Shown: positions 10,572 through 22,490, numbered from the stretch's first letter. The stretch is DNA of 64,000 nucleotides from Steromphala cineraria (GCA_916613615.1 OU744726.1:60528987-60592986); one strand, 5' to 3'. The notes: generated by a model from the sequence alone, not told the origin. Numbers and translations are program-made.

Positions 10572-12797
10572 CAAGTGGCTCCTTAGAGCCAGAACTTGAA
10601 ATCGATATGACAAAACTGTTACAAAGAAGCTTTTCCCACGAAATTATGTTTACAAACCTAATGAGATTGCTTAGAAAGTTTTGGAAAGCCTTTTAAGGTA
10701 TTTTATCTACCATGGCATTCTTTATGGATAAAATATTACCTGTTTGGTACCAGGAATCGATTGAGCCAAATTTCAGTGATCATTTTCTACATATTTCATT
10801 CAAAGTTGTGTCATAAATTCATAAGTGTGACTTGAAGGTTGTGAAAACCCGATTAATCAAGATATTTTCAACGGAGGCATATTTACTCTTGACAAACAGA
10901 CTTACTCCAGTATAGATTCTTTCTTTAGCCTAGAATAGTTTATGTCTGTTTACAAAGCATGGGGCTTATGGAATTTTTTAAATTTATTATTGACTTCCAC
11001 AAATGACTTATATCCAAGAGATGGCATGTGATTCCTTGCATAGAGTGTTGAGAGATAATTGAGTTTTCCATATTTATTTTAATACAGATTAACAGGTTGA
11101 ATAACTTTGTATATTTTGCTGATTTGGTATTACTTTCAATTTGGTACAAACTTAGTCCTCTGTCAGATGAAATTAATTTAGCAAAAGATTGAATTTTTCA
11201 GAGATGTCATACTATTACTTACAAGTACTTTTCTAATATAAGATAACATATTCATGATCTGCACATTTGGTTAGGTTTATAGTGTATTATCTATTAGTGT
11301 AAGGAAAAAGCTTTTTCAAATAAATACTAAGTAAAATGTAATTCATTTTGGTAAAAACATTGTTGATTTAGAAAAATTGGTGAAAACATTGATTGATAAT
11401 TTCACCAGCTTAAAATTAGACTAGTGTCAATGGTTCAGCTGTCCTATTTCCATACCAGTCGCGATGGACACTTTCTCAGATTAGAAATTTATCGACCTTT
11501 TATACAGCCAATTTTCTCAGATTTCACTAAATCATAAGTTGAATTTTCTCAGTTGTGGCATGATCTCTGAATACATGTTTCAACACACACCAGATTGTAA
11601 TGCATCCTCTAGGGTAATTGACTGGCAAACATAATGTCATTGATGTCTTGTAGTGAACATGATTTCTTCAGATTTACAGTCTTGGAGTACATTGCCAAGA
11701 GTCAAAACATGTATATCATTAAAGCATAGTTTTTATGATTTTTAGCACTGGAGAATGATGTATTTCCTTTTAAGTATCAAGGGTCATTACTGCCAAATAT
11801 TAAAGGGGCAGTAACACGTTTTTTGATAATTTTATATTTTAAAATTTTCACTGATAATTGTATGTTAATGATTAATGTATTGTGTTGATAGTTTCAAAAA
11901 TCTCATAACACAAACAAATTATCCATAGTCACAGGACAAAGTATGAAGATTCACATAAAATCCATTGGCGGTCATTTTGTATGAACGCCTTTTATTCATT
12001 TTGTGTAATAAAACAGGAATCGCATGGTTAAACTTTACATTAGTTATTTGAATTATTTCTGTTACAATTAGTTTAAATGCATTGTCTGTCAATTGGAACA
12101 TTAAATTTGCATTTTCCTGACATCACCTAATATCCCCCCCCCCAAAAATGTGCAACTGCCCCTTTAAGACGTAATTTTATCATATCTCATTATGCGGTGT
12201 GTCATTAATTTGAAAGTGACTTCCAGGGTGTGATTATCTGTTTAACCAAGACATTCTGTAAAGAGTCGTATTTTCTCTAAACAAACAGACTTATCCTAGT
12301 GCATTGAAAGACGACTCTATAAGTTTAGAGCTTCACACTATTTCGTGTTTCAAGGTTGAGCAATGCTTGCCAGATGTTCACTGCGTCTTTTCCATAAGAG
12401 ATAGATTTGCATATTAGAAACATTTAATCAATATAATTTTATTATGTTCTAAATACATGTGATATGTCGCACACAGTGTCAATGATCATCCAAGACATAC
12501 ACCTCCAAAAGTAAAAAAAAAACAAGACAAAATTGTCAGAAAGAAAAAGTCCAACAGACACAGATCAATGCTGTTGGGATCCCTATCATCTTATGTCGAG
12601 GACATTAAATAACCTGAGAAGAATAGAGGTTTCACTTTCACCACCTATAAACTTATGTTATTGTGATTTATTATAAATATGTATCACCATAAATATGTGC
12701 TTAACAGAAATTGAAGTTGAAATGTGATTGTGATGACGATGACGCAAAAATTCAGAAATCTCCGCAATAATTCAGAAATCACAAAATCATCTCTTGA
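10572..12797. repeat. 2.23-kb tandem unit, copy 2
   Basis: Second copy of the unit at 8341-10571, with the same MITE at the same internal place, so the MITE inserted before the duplication. Differences seen by eye are scattered substitutions and small indels, such as a longer C run at about 12134-12143. The preceding joint carries two short repeats of ccgcaataattcagaaatc. Confidence 0.9.
11800..12167 (+). mobile_element. TTAA-flanked MITE, copy 2 (inside tandem unit 2)
   Basis: Duplicate of 9578-9941, carried along by the tandem duplication. TTAA at 11800-11803 and 12164-12167; right end gcaactgccccttt. Confidence 0.88.
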
Positions 12798-13260
12798 CAA
12801 GTGGCTCCTTAGAGCCAGAACTTGAAATCGATATGATAATACTGTTACAAAGAAGCTTTTCCCACGAAATTATGTTTACAAACCTAATGAGATTGCTTAG
12901 AAAGTTTTGGAAAGCCTTTTAAGTCTTTTATCTAGCATGGCATTCTTTATGGATAAAATATTACCTATTTGGTACCAGGAATCGATTGAGCCAAATTTCA
13001 GTGATCATTTTCTACATATTTCATTCAAAGTTGTGTCATAAATTCATAAGCGTGACTTGAAGGTTGTGAAAACCTGATTAATCAAGATATTTTCAACGGA
13101 GGCATATTTACTCTTGACAAACAGACTTACTCCAGTACAGATTCTTTCTTTAGCCTAGAATAGTTTATGTCTGTTTACAAAGCATGGAACTTATGGAATA
13201 TTTTTTTTTCTTGACTTCCACAAATGACTATATCAAAGAGATGGCATATGGTTCCTTGCA
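12798..13260. repeat. 2.23-kb tandem unit, truncated copy 3
   Basis: Follows units 1 and 2 from caagtggctcc to about 13200 (gcatggaacttatggaatat), then decays; later matches are patchy. The array ends here. Confidence 0.85.
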
Positions 13261-13437
13261 TATTCATTTTACAGACTAACAACTGATGAAAAAGGTTAGG
13301 TGCTTTAGTATGACTTTTAGTTAGATACGAACTTATTCAAATGATTCATCCATCATCCTCTGCCAAATGCCATTATTTCATCAAAAGATGAAATATTTCT
13401 GAGATGTCATACCCATAACATTTCCACATACATATTT

Positions 13438-13535
13438 CGCAACACCTTATTGTTTAAAAGTACAATAGGTTGCGTAGTTGACTTGCAAACGCCATATTAT
13501 AGTGCATAGAGGTGTAATAATAGATCGAACTTAGA
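13438..13535 (+). repeat. ~100-bp direct repeat, copy A
   Basis: cgcaacaccttattgtttaa through gtacaataggttgcgtagtt to gaacttagaactta; repeated at 13921-14030 with few changes. Spacing 483 bp. Confidence 0.85.
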
Positions 13536-13920
13536 ACTTATTGCGATAGTTACTGCGTGGTACTTCATCGATAGTCACTTAAAATACAATTATTATCCAT
13601 ACCACGTGAAACAATCGACATTATCGTCATTTGAATAAATTCTGTTGTTAAGCTAAATAATAATAGTAAAATAACAAACAAACACGATTTTTACGTTTTT
13701 AAAATATTGGAATACAGTAAAGACATACAATAGTCCCTTGGAGGTAAATAGTCACCCCTAAAAGTAAATGTTATTGTGGATGTTCTTCCCTGAATTGCAT
13801 CTTCAATGCCAAAAGAAAATTTGTATCCAGATAACAACGATCTGTGTTGCTCGCCTCTATATAACTACATGTATGGGACAGTAAGTTTTTGTGGGTTATA
13901 TTTGGCTATTAATCATAATT

Positions 13921-14032
13921 CGCAACACCTAATTCTTTTAAAAGTACAATAGGTTGCGTAGTTGACTTGCAAACGCCATTTTATAGTGCATAGAGGTGTA
14001 ATAATAGATCGAACTTAGAACTTAGAACTTAA
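13921..14032 (+). repeat. ~100-bp direct repeat, copy B
   Basis: Second copy of 13438-13535, ending in three heptamers of cttagaa/gaactta type rather than two. Confidence 0.85.
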
Positions 14033-14580
14033 ATTTTGTTATCACCAATTTGTTTCATTGTAAATATTTTAATGTTTGAATTATCAACTTGTAATTTCGT
14101 ATACTTAAGCCACTATTTTATCAAATAATCATAGGTATAAGGGTTGTTGTTCCATTTAGTTTGCAATGTTATTTTTTCTTCCTCCATTGGTATAGGTAAA
14201 ATAATCATCATTGTACAAGCGGCCCTATCTGATTGAACTCAACGTAACTTATCTCCAATGTTATTCATCATTTAAAAATATAACTAATACTACGAATAAA
14301 ACAGAATTATTCATAAATAGAAAAATACATCTAATAGCCAATTATCAACAACTTGTAGTGTGTTATGAGCAAATAGATTAAAAAAAGGTTTCTAATCACA
14401 TAATTTGGTAATAACATTATTATTTCCAATTAGAGACAGTTTAGATAATTGCATTTCTTCAACTCCAATTATATTTCAAATTTGTCTGCGCTTTTGATAC
14501 AATTGTCATGATTTAAGTAGTAACTATCTACAATTGTATCTTCGAATATTAACATATCACTAACATATAGAGGATATTAT
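14033..14580. other. No gene seen
   Basis: A+T-rich sequence without repeats or coding frames that I can support. Confidence 0.5.
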
Positions 14581-14584
14581 ATGA

Positions 14585-14945
14585 GTGTTCATGACATACT
14601 ATGTTTACGACATGAGTGGCAAAATATTAGTATTTCCTGAGCGAGAGCGAGGGATATACTGATATTTAGGCACGAGTGTCGTAAACATAGTATGTCATGG
14701 GCACGAATATAATATTCTGTTTATTACCGTAGTCCCAAAATTCAAGAAAATACTCAAAAACTACCTCCCAGCATAGGCGGACTAGCCGTCGCCGGCCCGT
14801 TTATATTGTGACGTCATAGGTGAACGGTGACGTCAAAGCATTGTTTATAACGTGACGTCACAATGAAAAAGTGATATTTTGCCCTAGGGCAACATATGAA
14901 AAATATGAACCTCGGTATGACTGCCCTCGTAGGTAATACAGTAAA
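14585..14945 (+). mobile_element. Palindromic element with TGACGTCA boxes, family B
   Basis: A stem at 14590-14699: catgacatactatgtttacg on the left, its complement on the right, with cctgagcgagagcgaggga in the loop region. To the right is a gccgtcgccggcccg patch (about 14785-14799) and three exact TGACGTCA sites (14809-14816, 14828-14835, 14853-14860). Primary sequence differs from family A but the plan is the same: stem with a gagcgagagcgag centre, then a G+C patch and TGACGTCA boxes. No coding capacity. Confidence 0.6.
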
Positions 14946-15149
14946 TAAATATTACAAATTACATTGTGTTTCTGATTATATGAAAAGGTCATATTCATGT
15001 TGACATTACAAACATGCTTTTTCAAAATGTTAGTCTAAAGCTGCCAGTCATGAAGTTGAAGTTATTGTACAGGTGTTTATCTTCCGTAGAATTGAAGACG
15101 ATAATTAAACAGATACCTGACATAAAAAATGAGTACTTATCTAACGACC

Positions 15150-15640
15150 ATTAACATATTCATGATGTCTTACAACATGTACAGATCTGCACATTTGATT
15201 AAGGTTTATAGTGTACTAGCTACGTTTGTTAAGTTAAAGCTTTTTAAAAAAATTACAAAGTAAATGGTAATTTATTTTGGTGCAAACATTGATTTTGAGA
15301 ATTTGCCTAGCTTACAAACAGACTAGTATCAATGATTCAGCTGGCCAATTTCCATACCAGTCGCGATGGACACTTTCTCAGATTAGAGATTTATCGACCT
15401 TTTATACAGCCAATTTTCTCAGATTTCACTAAATCATAAGTTGAATACTCTCAGCTGTGGCATGATCCCTGAATACATGTTTCAACATACACCAGAGTGT
15501 AATGCAACCTCTAGGGTAATTGACTTGCAAACATTGTTTTATTGATGTCTTGTAGTGAACATAATTTCTTCTGATTTACAATCTTGATGTACAGTGCCAA
15601 GAGACATAACATGTATGTAACTAAAGCAGTACGCCGTTTT
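15150..15640. repeat. Diverged copy of 9.05-9.5 kb sequence
   Basis: Phrases atcatgatctgcacatttg-like, tccataccagtcgcgatgga and tttatacagccaattttctc match 9030-9500 and 11250-11720. On the minus strand of 15539-15733 a 64-codon frame includes HVMSLGTVHQDCKSEEIMFT, the cleanest form of the module first seen at 3585-3770. Confidence 0.7.
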
Positions 15641-16310
15641 AAGGAAATTCCTTCTGATTGTATTTATATTTGACATTGAATCAACACTCAAAGTCGAAGT
15701 AAATCCCGTTTTAATATGCTTTGGAAGTGACAAATATGGTCTGCCTTTTCCTTAGATGTGGTATGACCTTGTAAAACTCGGAGCAACCAATTTGTATACC
15801 TTCTAAAATACAAATCAAATTTTAAACAAGATTTAACATGGACACCAGAACTCTTACAAATTCATATCAGAAGCAAATGCTCCTTCCTGACATTATTCTA
15901 CGAACTGTAAAACGATTTGGAAACTTCACTCACTTCACTCTATAAATCTTTATTATAAATTCCATTAATTCTAGATCATTCAAACCCAAGCATACTTTTA
16001 TGAATATAGGCAGTGCAATCTAAACTAACACCAAATTTAAAATTACAGCATAATATTTGTATAAACAAAAAATAATGTTCTTAGTCCAGAACTTTTCCAC
16101 ATAAAAAAGAAACCAACCAAAAAAATAAGATTTCACTGAATCATAATAATGACACCTGTGGTATATTTTCTAACGCTTCATCCATAAGCAATTATTTTCA
16201 GTCAATAAAATATCAAGTGATGAATTGTAAAAGCATTTCCATAAGCAAAATTGGATTATTTTCTTGCAAGAAACAAGGAATTATAATTGGTAGCTTCATT
16301 AAATCAGTAC
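15641..16310. other. No gene seen
   Basis: The left part (15640-15690) is an old relative of 20020-20060 and 24520-24560; the rest is A+T-rich and featureless. Confidence 0.4.
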
Positions 16311-16322
16311 AGAGAGAAACTA

Positions 16323-16452
16323 AAACCGGCAGTAAAATCTATAACAGTAATTATTCTAATGTGTCCTGCTGGAGATTGGCAAGGAACTAATTGACAGGCT
16401 GGGTCACATCTGAGGCAGGTTTTGCCATTTACGTGCTCGTTACATTGAACTT
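16323..16452 (-). pseudogene. Cys-rich minus-strand module, copy 1
   Basis: The minus frame reads CNEHVNGKTCLRCDPACQLV, then PCQSPAGHIRIITVIDFTAG, with six Cys in about 30 residues, followed by a stop a few codons later. Homologous DNA at 22680-22790 and 25315-25435 keeps this frame open. The only length change seen is one codon, while the plus strand is full of stops. Upstream on the minus strand is a weak acceptor (tttgaattaag) and an in-frame TAA, so an exon would have to start between them. The family is not recognised. It may be a true exon of a secreted or extracellular protein or a decayed one. Confidence 0.38.
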
Positions 16453-16559
16453 AATTCAAACAAAAAAAGTATCATTTTCATGTAATTGAAATGTCTGTGA
16501 AATGAGCAGGTATCTTTTAGATTTCAAGATCCTTCAATAGCCCACATTCAAACGTCTTA

Positions 16560-16780
16560 CTCTTCTTTGAACGAAGGTAACTCTGTGTACAGCAATTGGC
16601 AAACATATAGAAGAATTTAAATGTCCAACTGGGGCTTTAAGTCTGCAACCAATATTGACCAAAGTAATTTTCTGCGTCTCCTCAATAACATTGGCCAGCA
16701 TGGCAAGTTTGGCTTTAATAGAATCAGTTGTTTTGAATGAATCATGAAATGATAATAAAAATATTAATAAACACGTCAAA
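16560..16780 (-). pseudogene. Possible upstream exon of the Cys-rich module
   Basis: A minus frame runs about 75 codons: FKTTDSIKAKLAMLANVIEE, then GCRLKAPVGHLNSSICLPIA, then VHRVTFVQRR, and meets a good donor (agaaga/gtaagacg) near 16547. The phase does not join cleanly to the Cys-rich frame at 16452. The homologous DNA at 25.5 kb has lost the frame, which argues for a pseudogene. The hydrophobic N-terminal residues abut a MITE boundary at 16800, so any true 5' part has been disrupted. Confidence 0.28.
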
Positions 16781-16796
16781 ATATAATAATTCGTCT

Positions 16797-17161
16797 TTGA
16801 AGGGGCAGTAGCACGTTTTTTGATAATTTTATATTTATTTTTTTTTACCGATAATTGGTTTTTAATGATTAATGTATTATTTTGACAATGTCAAAAATCA
16901 CATTTCACAGGCCAATCATCAATTATCAGATGACAAAGTATGAAGATTCACTTAAAATCCATTGGCGGTCATTTTGTGTGAACACCTTTAATTCATTTTG
17001 TGTAAGAAAAAGGAATTGCATGGCTAAACTATGGCGTTATATATTTGAATTATTACTGCTTATTACTGTTTAAATACATTGTCTTGTTATTGGAACCATT
17101 AATTTTTATTTTCCTGACATCACATTATATTCTCCCTAAAAACGTGCTACTGCCCCTTTAA
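16797..17161 (+). mobile_element. TTAA-flanked MITE, copy 3
   Basis: Left junction ttga/aggggcagtagcacg (the TTAA mutated to TTGA), right junction tgcccct/ttaa at 17158-17161. Core aaatccattggcggtcattt and ttcattttgtgtaag present. Confidence 0.88.
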
Positions 17162-17189
17162 GGATGAACTATTGATCATTGTGAAATTT

Positions 17190-17400
17190 TGAAAACACTT
17201 TTGATTGATGAAATATTCCCTGAGGGTCAAGGTAGTCAGAAGTGCCAATATTAATGCAATATGTGTAACATATTTTCATCAAAAATATGTCATAATCTCA
17301 AAGATGTGATTTAAAGGTTGTGAAAATCGGATTTACTCGGACATTTTTTAAAGGCGTATTTACCTTTCACAAACAGACTTACCCTTGTATAGTTTATGTC
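17190..17400. repeat. Old copy of the ~110-bp unit
   Basis: Contains atgtcataatctcaaag, then ttaaaggttgtgaaaatcgg, then aaaggcgtatttacc, then caaacagacttaccc. See 8575-8690. Confidence 0.6.
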
Positions 17401-17969
17401 GACATGCAAGGTCGGCACTTTCACAAGATTTAATATATATTGAGTTCGGTGGTAATAGAATCAAGGGTTAGAAACTGTGTAATTTCGTGTGGAAAATGCT
17501 AAAAGTCATTTACGTTTCTGGTAATTTTACAATATATCTGCATATGAGAGAAAAATCCTGACATTTCTATTTTAGTTTTGCTGAGGTAGATACCAAATTA
17601 AGTAGATTTAATTACAACATTACTTCATCACATTTTTCTATGATGATTGGATGTAGGTGAACAAGAATTAGATTGTGATAACCAATATAGCGGCAATAGG
17701 AAGCTGAAATATACTGGGGAATTTCATTGATCTATTAGTGACACTATATATGATGTTTTCCTGAGTTATAAAAAATGAAATTCTTTTATGTTATAAACAA
17801 TGATACATGTAACTGAACTCTGACAAAAATAAAAAGCCCAAAGTAACTTTTTCAAAAGCTCAAGTTTCCGATAATGTTTTCCTGATCGATACATGTATTA
17901 GCAACGGTTGACAACAAAAGTGGAATATACATTTTCGACCTTGCACTGCCAATTATTTCTAAATATATA

Positions 17970-18264
17970 GAGAAGTGTGTCATATGACTTTTACGAAAGG
18001 AGAGTGAATTTTTATATTGCCCTAGCGAGAGCGAGGGTTATACACAAATTTGCACGAGTTTCGTAAAAGTCATATGACACAATTCCGAGGGTAATAATTG
18101 TTTTATAACTGATTCTATTCCACTTGACAATCTTAGAAATATCCACGAAACGGACCGCTTCCCCTGCTACAGCTGGCAAAATAGTACGAGAACCCGAGCT
18201 ACAACAATCGTTGCTAGGCAAACGTGGTACTTAGCACTACTTATTTTCAACCATATGGGTAATA
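17970..18264 (+). mobile_element. Palindromic element, family A copy 2
   Basis: Starts at agaagtgtgtcatatgactt with the first bases lost; the stem runs to about 18093 (gtcatatgacacaattccga) with agcgagagcgaggg at the centre. The remainder is the reverse complement of 7180-7380, ending tcaaccatatgggtaata. It lacks the exact TGACGTCA boxes of copy 1: a deletion or decay at the ggcaaaatagtacgagaac stretch. Confidence 0.72.
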
Positions 18265-19130
18265 CTTCTAATAGTGTTTCCTCATCAGATTCATTTTCTC
18301 AGAAATCGTTTTAACAAACTACTATGGTAATGTAAACACGCTGCTTTTACGTTTTAAATGTTTCTCTTTTTTCAAGGTATTACATTATACAAAGAAAATA
18401 TTCTCTTAAATTGTAAATATTCTCTTTGAGAGAAGAAGTGTCATAAATTACAAAGAGGATGACCCTTTAACGAAAAATTTGATAATTTTGATTTCGACAT
18501 TTTTGCCTTATGTTGTTCATAAATGCTCATTATTTCTGATTTCTTACTACAGTTACTTTCCTTTAACTCAAACGTATTGTCGAGAAAGTTTCGAAACGTT
18601 TTATGTCTTTGTCAGTACAACTGACAAGGACGTCGGTATTAAACATCAGAACTTCTCGATTTGTTAAAACTGATAATGTATAAAGGATAATATATCATCT
18701 AAAGAAAGTAGATATTTACTTACTAAACTTTCAGTATATACGACATTTCTTTGACGATTTCTGATTTATTTTTTGAAGTATACAAGTTGGTGGTAATTGG
18801 ATGAAGAAACAGTAACGACACTATTTCCTACCTCATGATATATTTTGAAAGCTTATTTAAGAAAATAACCTCTTACTAACTTTGTATTTTGATACATGAT
18901 ATATTCCAACAAAAGAATCGATCAAGTTGAAATTGGAAGGGTAACGTCGATAGGTCCTTTTATCTGCGGTAAGTCGTTTACAGGCGAGATTGACATTTTC
19001 TAATATAAAACATTTATCCACCTCTACAGCCTTTTTCTCAGATTGCTCTTACTAATATTAAAGTTGCATTTTAATCTGTGACATTTTCTATATAGCTATG
19101 CCTCCTCACATTGGAAAGGACTTGCAATAT
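18265..19130. other. No gene seen
   Basis: The last 100 bp (about 19040-19130) match 24000-24095 and mark the left part of the large duplication. Nothing else stands out. Confidence 0.45.
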
Positions 19131-19144
19131 ATCATTAATATAAT

Positions 19145-19875
19145 AAATGTCCATTTGTATGGCGCTAAAAGCGCAGGGAAGTGTTGAGAGTTCAGTCAAA
19201 AGCTTCACGGAAAAGATGAGTCTTTAACATGTTTCTGAAGGAAGGATAGTCTTGATTCAGGCGAATCTCTGGAGGGAGAGAGTTCCATCCCGATGGGGCA
19301 CTGTGGGAGAAGGATCTACCTCCGTAGCCTGTCAGCTTGATTCGTGGCACCACTAAATATCCCATCTGATCAGAACGATGGTTTCTGGTTGGCGTATACT
19401 GATGAAGTAAATCCTTCAGATACTGTGGAGCTGATCCATGGAGACTTCGATGTGTTAGACACAGTGTTTTGAAGATAACACGTTGCTGTATTGGAAGCCA
19501 GTGAAGCGGTTTGAGCACAGGCGTGATATGGTCGTACTTTGAACACCGTGACACAATCCTTGCAGCAGTGTTCTGGATCTTTTGAAGCTTTTCAAAGTGT
19601 TTCTTTGGACTGTGAATGAACAGGCTGTTGCAATACTCTAGTCGGTTCATAACCATAGACAGGCACAGAAGTTTGGCAGAGTCTTTGGTGAGACAGGACC
19701 GTATCCTCCCAATATTTCTCAGGTGTAAGTAACACACCTTGCAGATGTGACTGATGTGATTCTGCATGGACAGCTATGAATCCAAGATCACACCAAGATC
19801 CCTAGCAGACGAAGATATGGGTATGGATGTGTTGTCGATGGTATTAGACTCCAGTGCACATTTCGTCCTCCTGGT
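19145..19875 (-). pseudogene. 5'-truncated non-LTR retrotransposon (CR1/L2/Jockey-like), RT C-terminus
   Basis: Minus frame of 191 codons with the typical end of the ORF2 reverse transcriptase: LRNIGRIRSCLTKDSAKLL, then MNRLEYCNSLFIHSPKKHFE, then LQKIQNTAARIVSRCSKYDH, then ITPVLKPLHWLPIQQRVIFK, ending in SAPSGWNSLPPEIR. The frame continues upstream through ISSSARDLGVILDS, a TAG stop (19774-19776) and a few more residues to about 19870, where homology stops. Endonuclease and catalytic RT domains are absent, as expected for a 5'-truncated insertion. The 3' end is near 19145. It lies inside one copy of the large duplication and is missing from the other copy. Confidence 0.92.
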
Positions 19876-19889
19876 TTAAGGGTAAATGA

Positions 19890-20480
19890 CACCGTCTTAT
19901 ATAATGTCATGCGGGTAGCATAAGTTCTTCTGACTTGTATCCTTGATGTAGATTGACAAGAGACAATACAATTTACCAGCATAGAGAAGAGAGTTTTTAA
20001 AACTTTTCTTCCCGGCTTGAATCTACATTTGACTTGTAATCAATAACCACTTTAGCCTCACAGACACATTCCATTTTGAGAAGAATGCATTGAGAAAATC
20101 GCTTTTCGATATGTGGCTGTAGTCTTAAATTAGAGTTACCCTTTTTTACGTAGTTAGAACCTCAGTACTCCCTTAAAATAACAAGAAGTTTAAATAGAAG
20201 TAACCAGATACCGTTGCACTCTGAAGACAGACATAGCAGACATATGTGTCTTCATGACAGTGTTTTAACAATTATGTAATCTGTAGGATTCAATTCTGTT
20301 TTGTTTTAGACAATTGTTCGACTACTACTTTGAAAAAAAAGGCTTTGTAACTAGTATCCATGTAGATAGTACACAGCATTAAAGCTTCGCTAAACGCATG
20401 AATATTATTTGATGATCATTCAAAAACTAATAAGTCTCATTTTGAATTAAAAATATAACATTCTTGCCTGAGTATAATTT
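19890..20480. repeat. Large diverged duplication, copy 1 part a
   Basis: Matches 24405-24985: gattgacaagagacaataca, then taatcaataaccactttag, then ttccattttgagaagaatgc, then cgatatgtggctg. Copy 2 shows the state without the retrotransposon at 19145-19875. Confidence 0.82.
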
Positions 20481-20706
20481 TATGTGGTGTTTTGACCCGT
20501 TTGAAATCTGAAAGGAATACATAATGTATGAATTACAGTAAGTGGGCAGCAAGTCAAGACTCGTTGTCAGTAGATTCTTTCAAGCATTGGACTACTCATT
20601 AATAATATGCAGAGAATAAGAGGATATAGACAGATATCACATGTGGTGATAATAAAAACTTGCAAATTGATCTTCAACTTTGCTTGTTATTGTGATTTTT
20701 GCTCAG

Positions 20707-20887
20707 GAATGATTATGAACAGCATTTTGCTTTCATCAATGCATTACCAACGTCTAAGGACTGGCAACATGTTCCTGTTGTTCCTGTTCCAATGGTATTC
20801 ATTGTTTCCCCTTTACCGCAGTTAAATATTCAATTTCCAGATTACCCATCTTGTAACAAAGAAATACCTTATCTTTTTGCACAATAA
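20707..20887 (+). CDS. Candidate terminal exon, unrecognised protein
   Basis: A pyrimidine-rich acceptor (ttgttattgtgatttttgctcag) ends at 20706. From there the plus frame reads NDYEQHFAFINALPTSKDWQ, then HVPVVPVPMVFIVSPLPQLN, then IQFPDYPSCNKEIPYLFAQ, stop at 20885-20887. Composition, with Pro/Val-rich strands and few A+T-biased residues, is unlike the random frames in the window. No upstream exon is visible and no domain recognised. It lies in the 1.5 kb that one duplication copy has and the other lacks, so it may have arrived with a transposed or retrocopied segment. Alternatives: pseudogene or chance. Confidence 0.4.
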
Positions 20888-21138
20888 CCTATCACTGCAT
20901 GGTTTTTAAATACTAGTTCATGGAGACCTGGCTATATTGTAAACAGCCTATTCAATGTTTTTTTGGACATACATGTGATCTTTGGAACTGGAATGAAATC
21001 AGGAAATGTATAATTTTTCATAAATTAAGATATTATCAATATAAACAAGAAGACACAGTCATCAACATCCCCCGCCAGATTTGTTCTTATTTTAAATTAA
21101 GTAAGAACCGTCTCCTTAATACTCGAGTGTACTCAAAA

Positions 21139-21595
21139 ATATTTCCGCGGTTCTGATTTTCGAACTCCATCAAGGTATTGATACCCTAAAGGCACACATC
21201 AAATTTGATGATCCTATCTGTAACAGTTTCTGAGAGAAATTGGCTCCTTTGAAGACACCTCGAACAGAGTCCCAAAAACGTAACAAGGGCAATAATTCCG
21301 GACAAAATATTTCCGCGGTTCTGATTTTCGAACTCCATCAAGGTATTGATACCCTGAAGGCACACACAAAATTTGATGATCCTATCTTAAACGGTTACTG
21401 AGAAAAGTTGGCTCCTTTGAAGACACCTCGAACAGAGTCCCAAAACAACGTAACAAGGGCAATAACTCCGGAAAAATATTTGCGCGGTTCTGATTTTCGA
21501 ACTCCATCAAGGTATTGATACCCTGAAGGCACACATCAAATTTGATGATCCTATCTGTAACAGTTTTTGAGAAAAATTGGCTCCTTTAACTCGGA
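21139..21595 (+). repeat. Three tandem copies of a ~168-bp unit
   Basis: The phrase tttccgcggttctgattttc (third copy tttgcgcggttctg) begins at 21142, 21310 and 21479, giving periods of 168 and 169. Each unit continues gaactccatcaaggtattga, then gatgatcctatc, then ttggctccttt; the third unit stops early and passes into the cggacgg repeat. Similar sequence is abundant in marine invertebrate genomes in my recollection. Confidence 0.9.
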
Positions 21596-21672
21596 CGGAC
21601 GCACGGACGCACGCACGGACGGACGGAGCTCAAACCTATATCCCCCTTCCACTTCGTGGCAGGGGATAATAA
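21596..21672 (+). repeat. cggacg(ca) minisatellite and conserved end
   Basis: Short array cggacggacgcacggacgca, then ctatatcccccttccacttc and ggcaggggataataa: the 3' end of the repetitive element starting at 21139. Confidence 0.85.
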
Positions 21673-21959
21673 CCTAACCCATAGAAATTCACGCATGTTG
21701 TCTGTAAGTGAGTTAAAAATCACTCAAAAAGGCCATTTTCACTTTCCTATTTCGTCTAGGAGGTTTTTAAACGACGTTTATTGAAAGGTTTGTTATTTAA
21801 AAGCGTAAACAGATATGGCTCTGAAAAAACTTTGTTCATTTCAGGCTCTTAAGGACACGGAATAACACTGTTTAAGCCATAACTATCACTCGTAGCTTAA
21901 TCTATCGTGCATTTTATATGGTATTGTGTCTTTTGCTTATTAATGTATGTATTCTCATG

Positions 21960-22160
21960 ATATAAATCTCAGATAATAAAACAAATGGAACCAACACCAA
22001 TATCACTAGATACAACTGAATAATTAGCATGTAAGTAAATTCAAATGAACAATCTTATATACTGAAACTGTTATAAAAAAATAACAAATGTCCGTCAGAA
22101 GATTGGTATGCTGTACTTCCAAAAATATTGGTAGCTTCCTTGAATCTGTTAAGACAAACC
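21960..22160. repeat. Large duplication, copy 1 part b
   Basis: Matches about 24990-25200 (actagatacaa, gtaaattcaaatgaacaa, accttat). The stretch 20480-21960, with the candidate exon and the 168-bp array, has no counterpart in copy 2. Confidence 0.6.
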
Positions 22161-22490
22161 TTAAAGGGGCAGTAGTACGTTTTTAGGGGGGATATAAAGT
22201 GATGTCAGGAAAATGAAACTAAATGGATCAGTAATAATTCAAATATATAACATAAAGTTTAGCTATGCGATTCATTTCTCTTACACAAAATTAATTAAAG
22301 GTGTTCACAAAAAATTTCAGCCAATGGATTTTATGTGAATCTTTATACTTTGTCCTCAAACTATGGATGATTGGCATGTGTAATGAGATTGTTTACATTG
22401 TCAATATAATACATTTAGCAATAACTTACAATTATCAGTGAAATATCTAAAATTTAGAATTATCAAAAAACGTGCTACTGCCCCTTTATA
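22161..22490 (-). mobile_element. TTAA-flanked MITE, copy 4
   Basis: Left junction ttaa/aggggcagtagtacgt, right junction acgtgctactgcccct/ttat. Reverse orientation; the core aaaatttcagccaatgga differs from the usual tggccgccaatgg. Confidence 0.87.
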
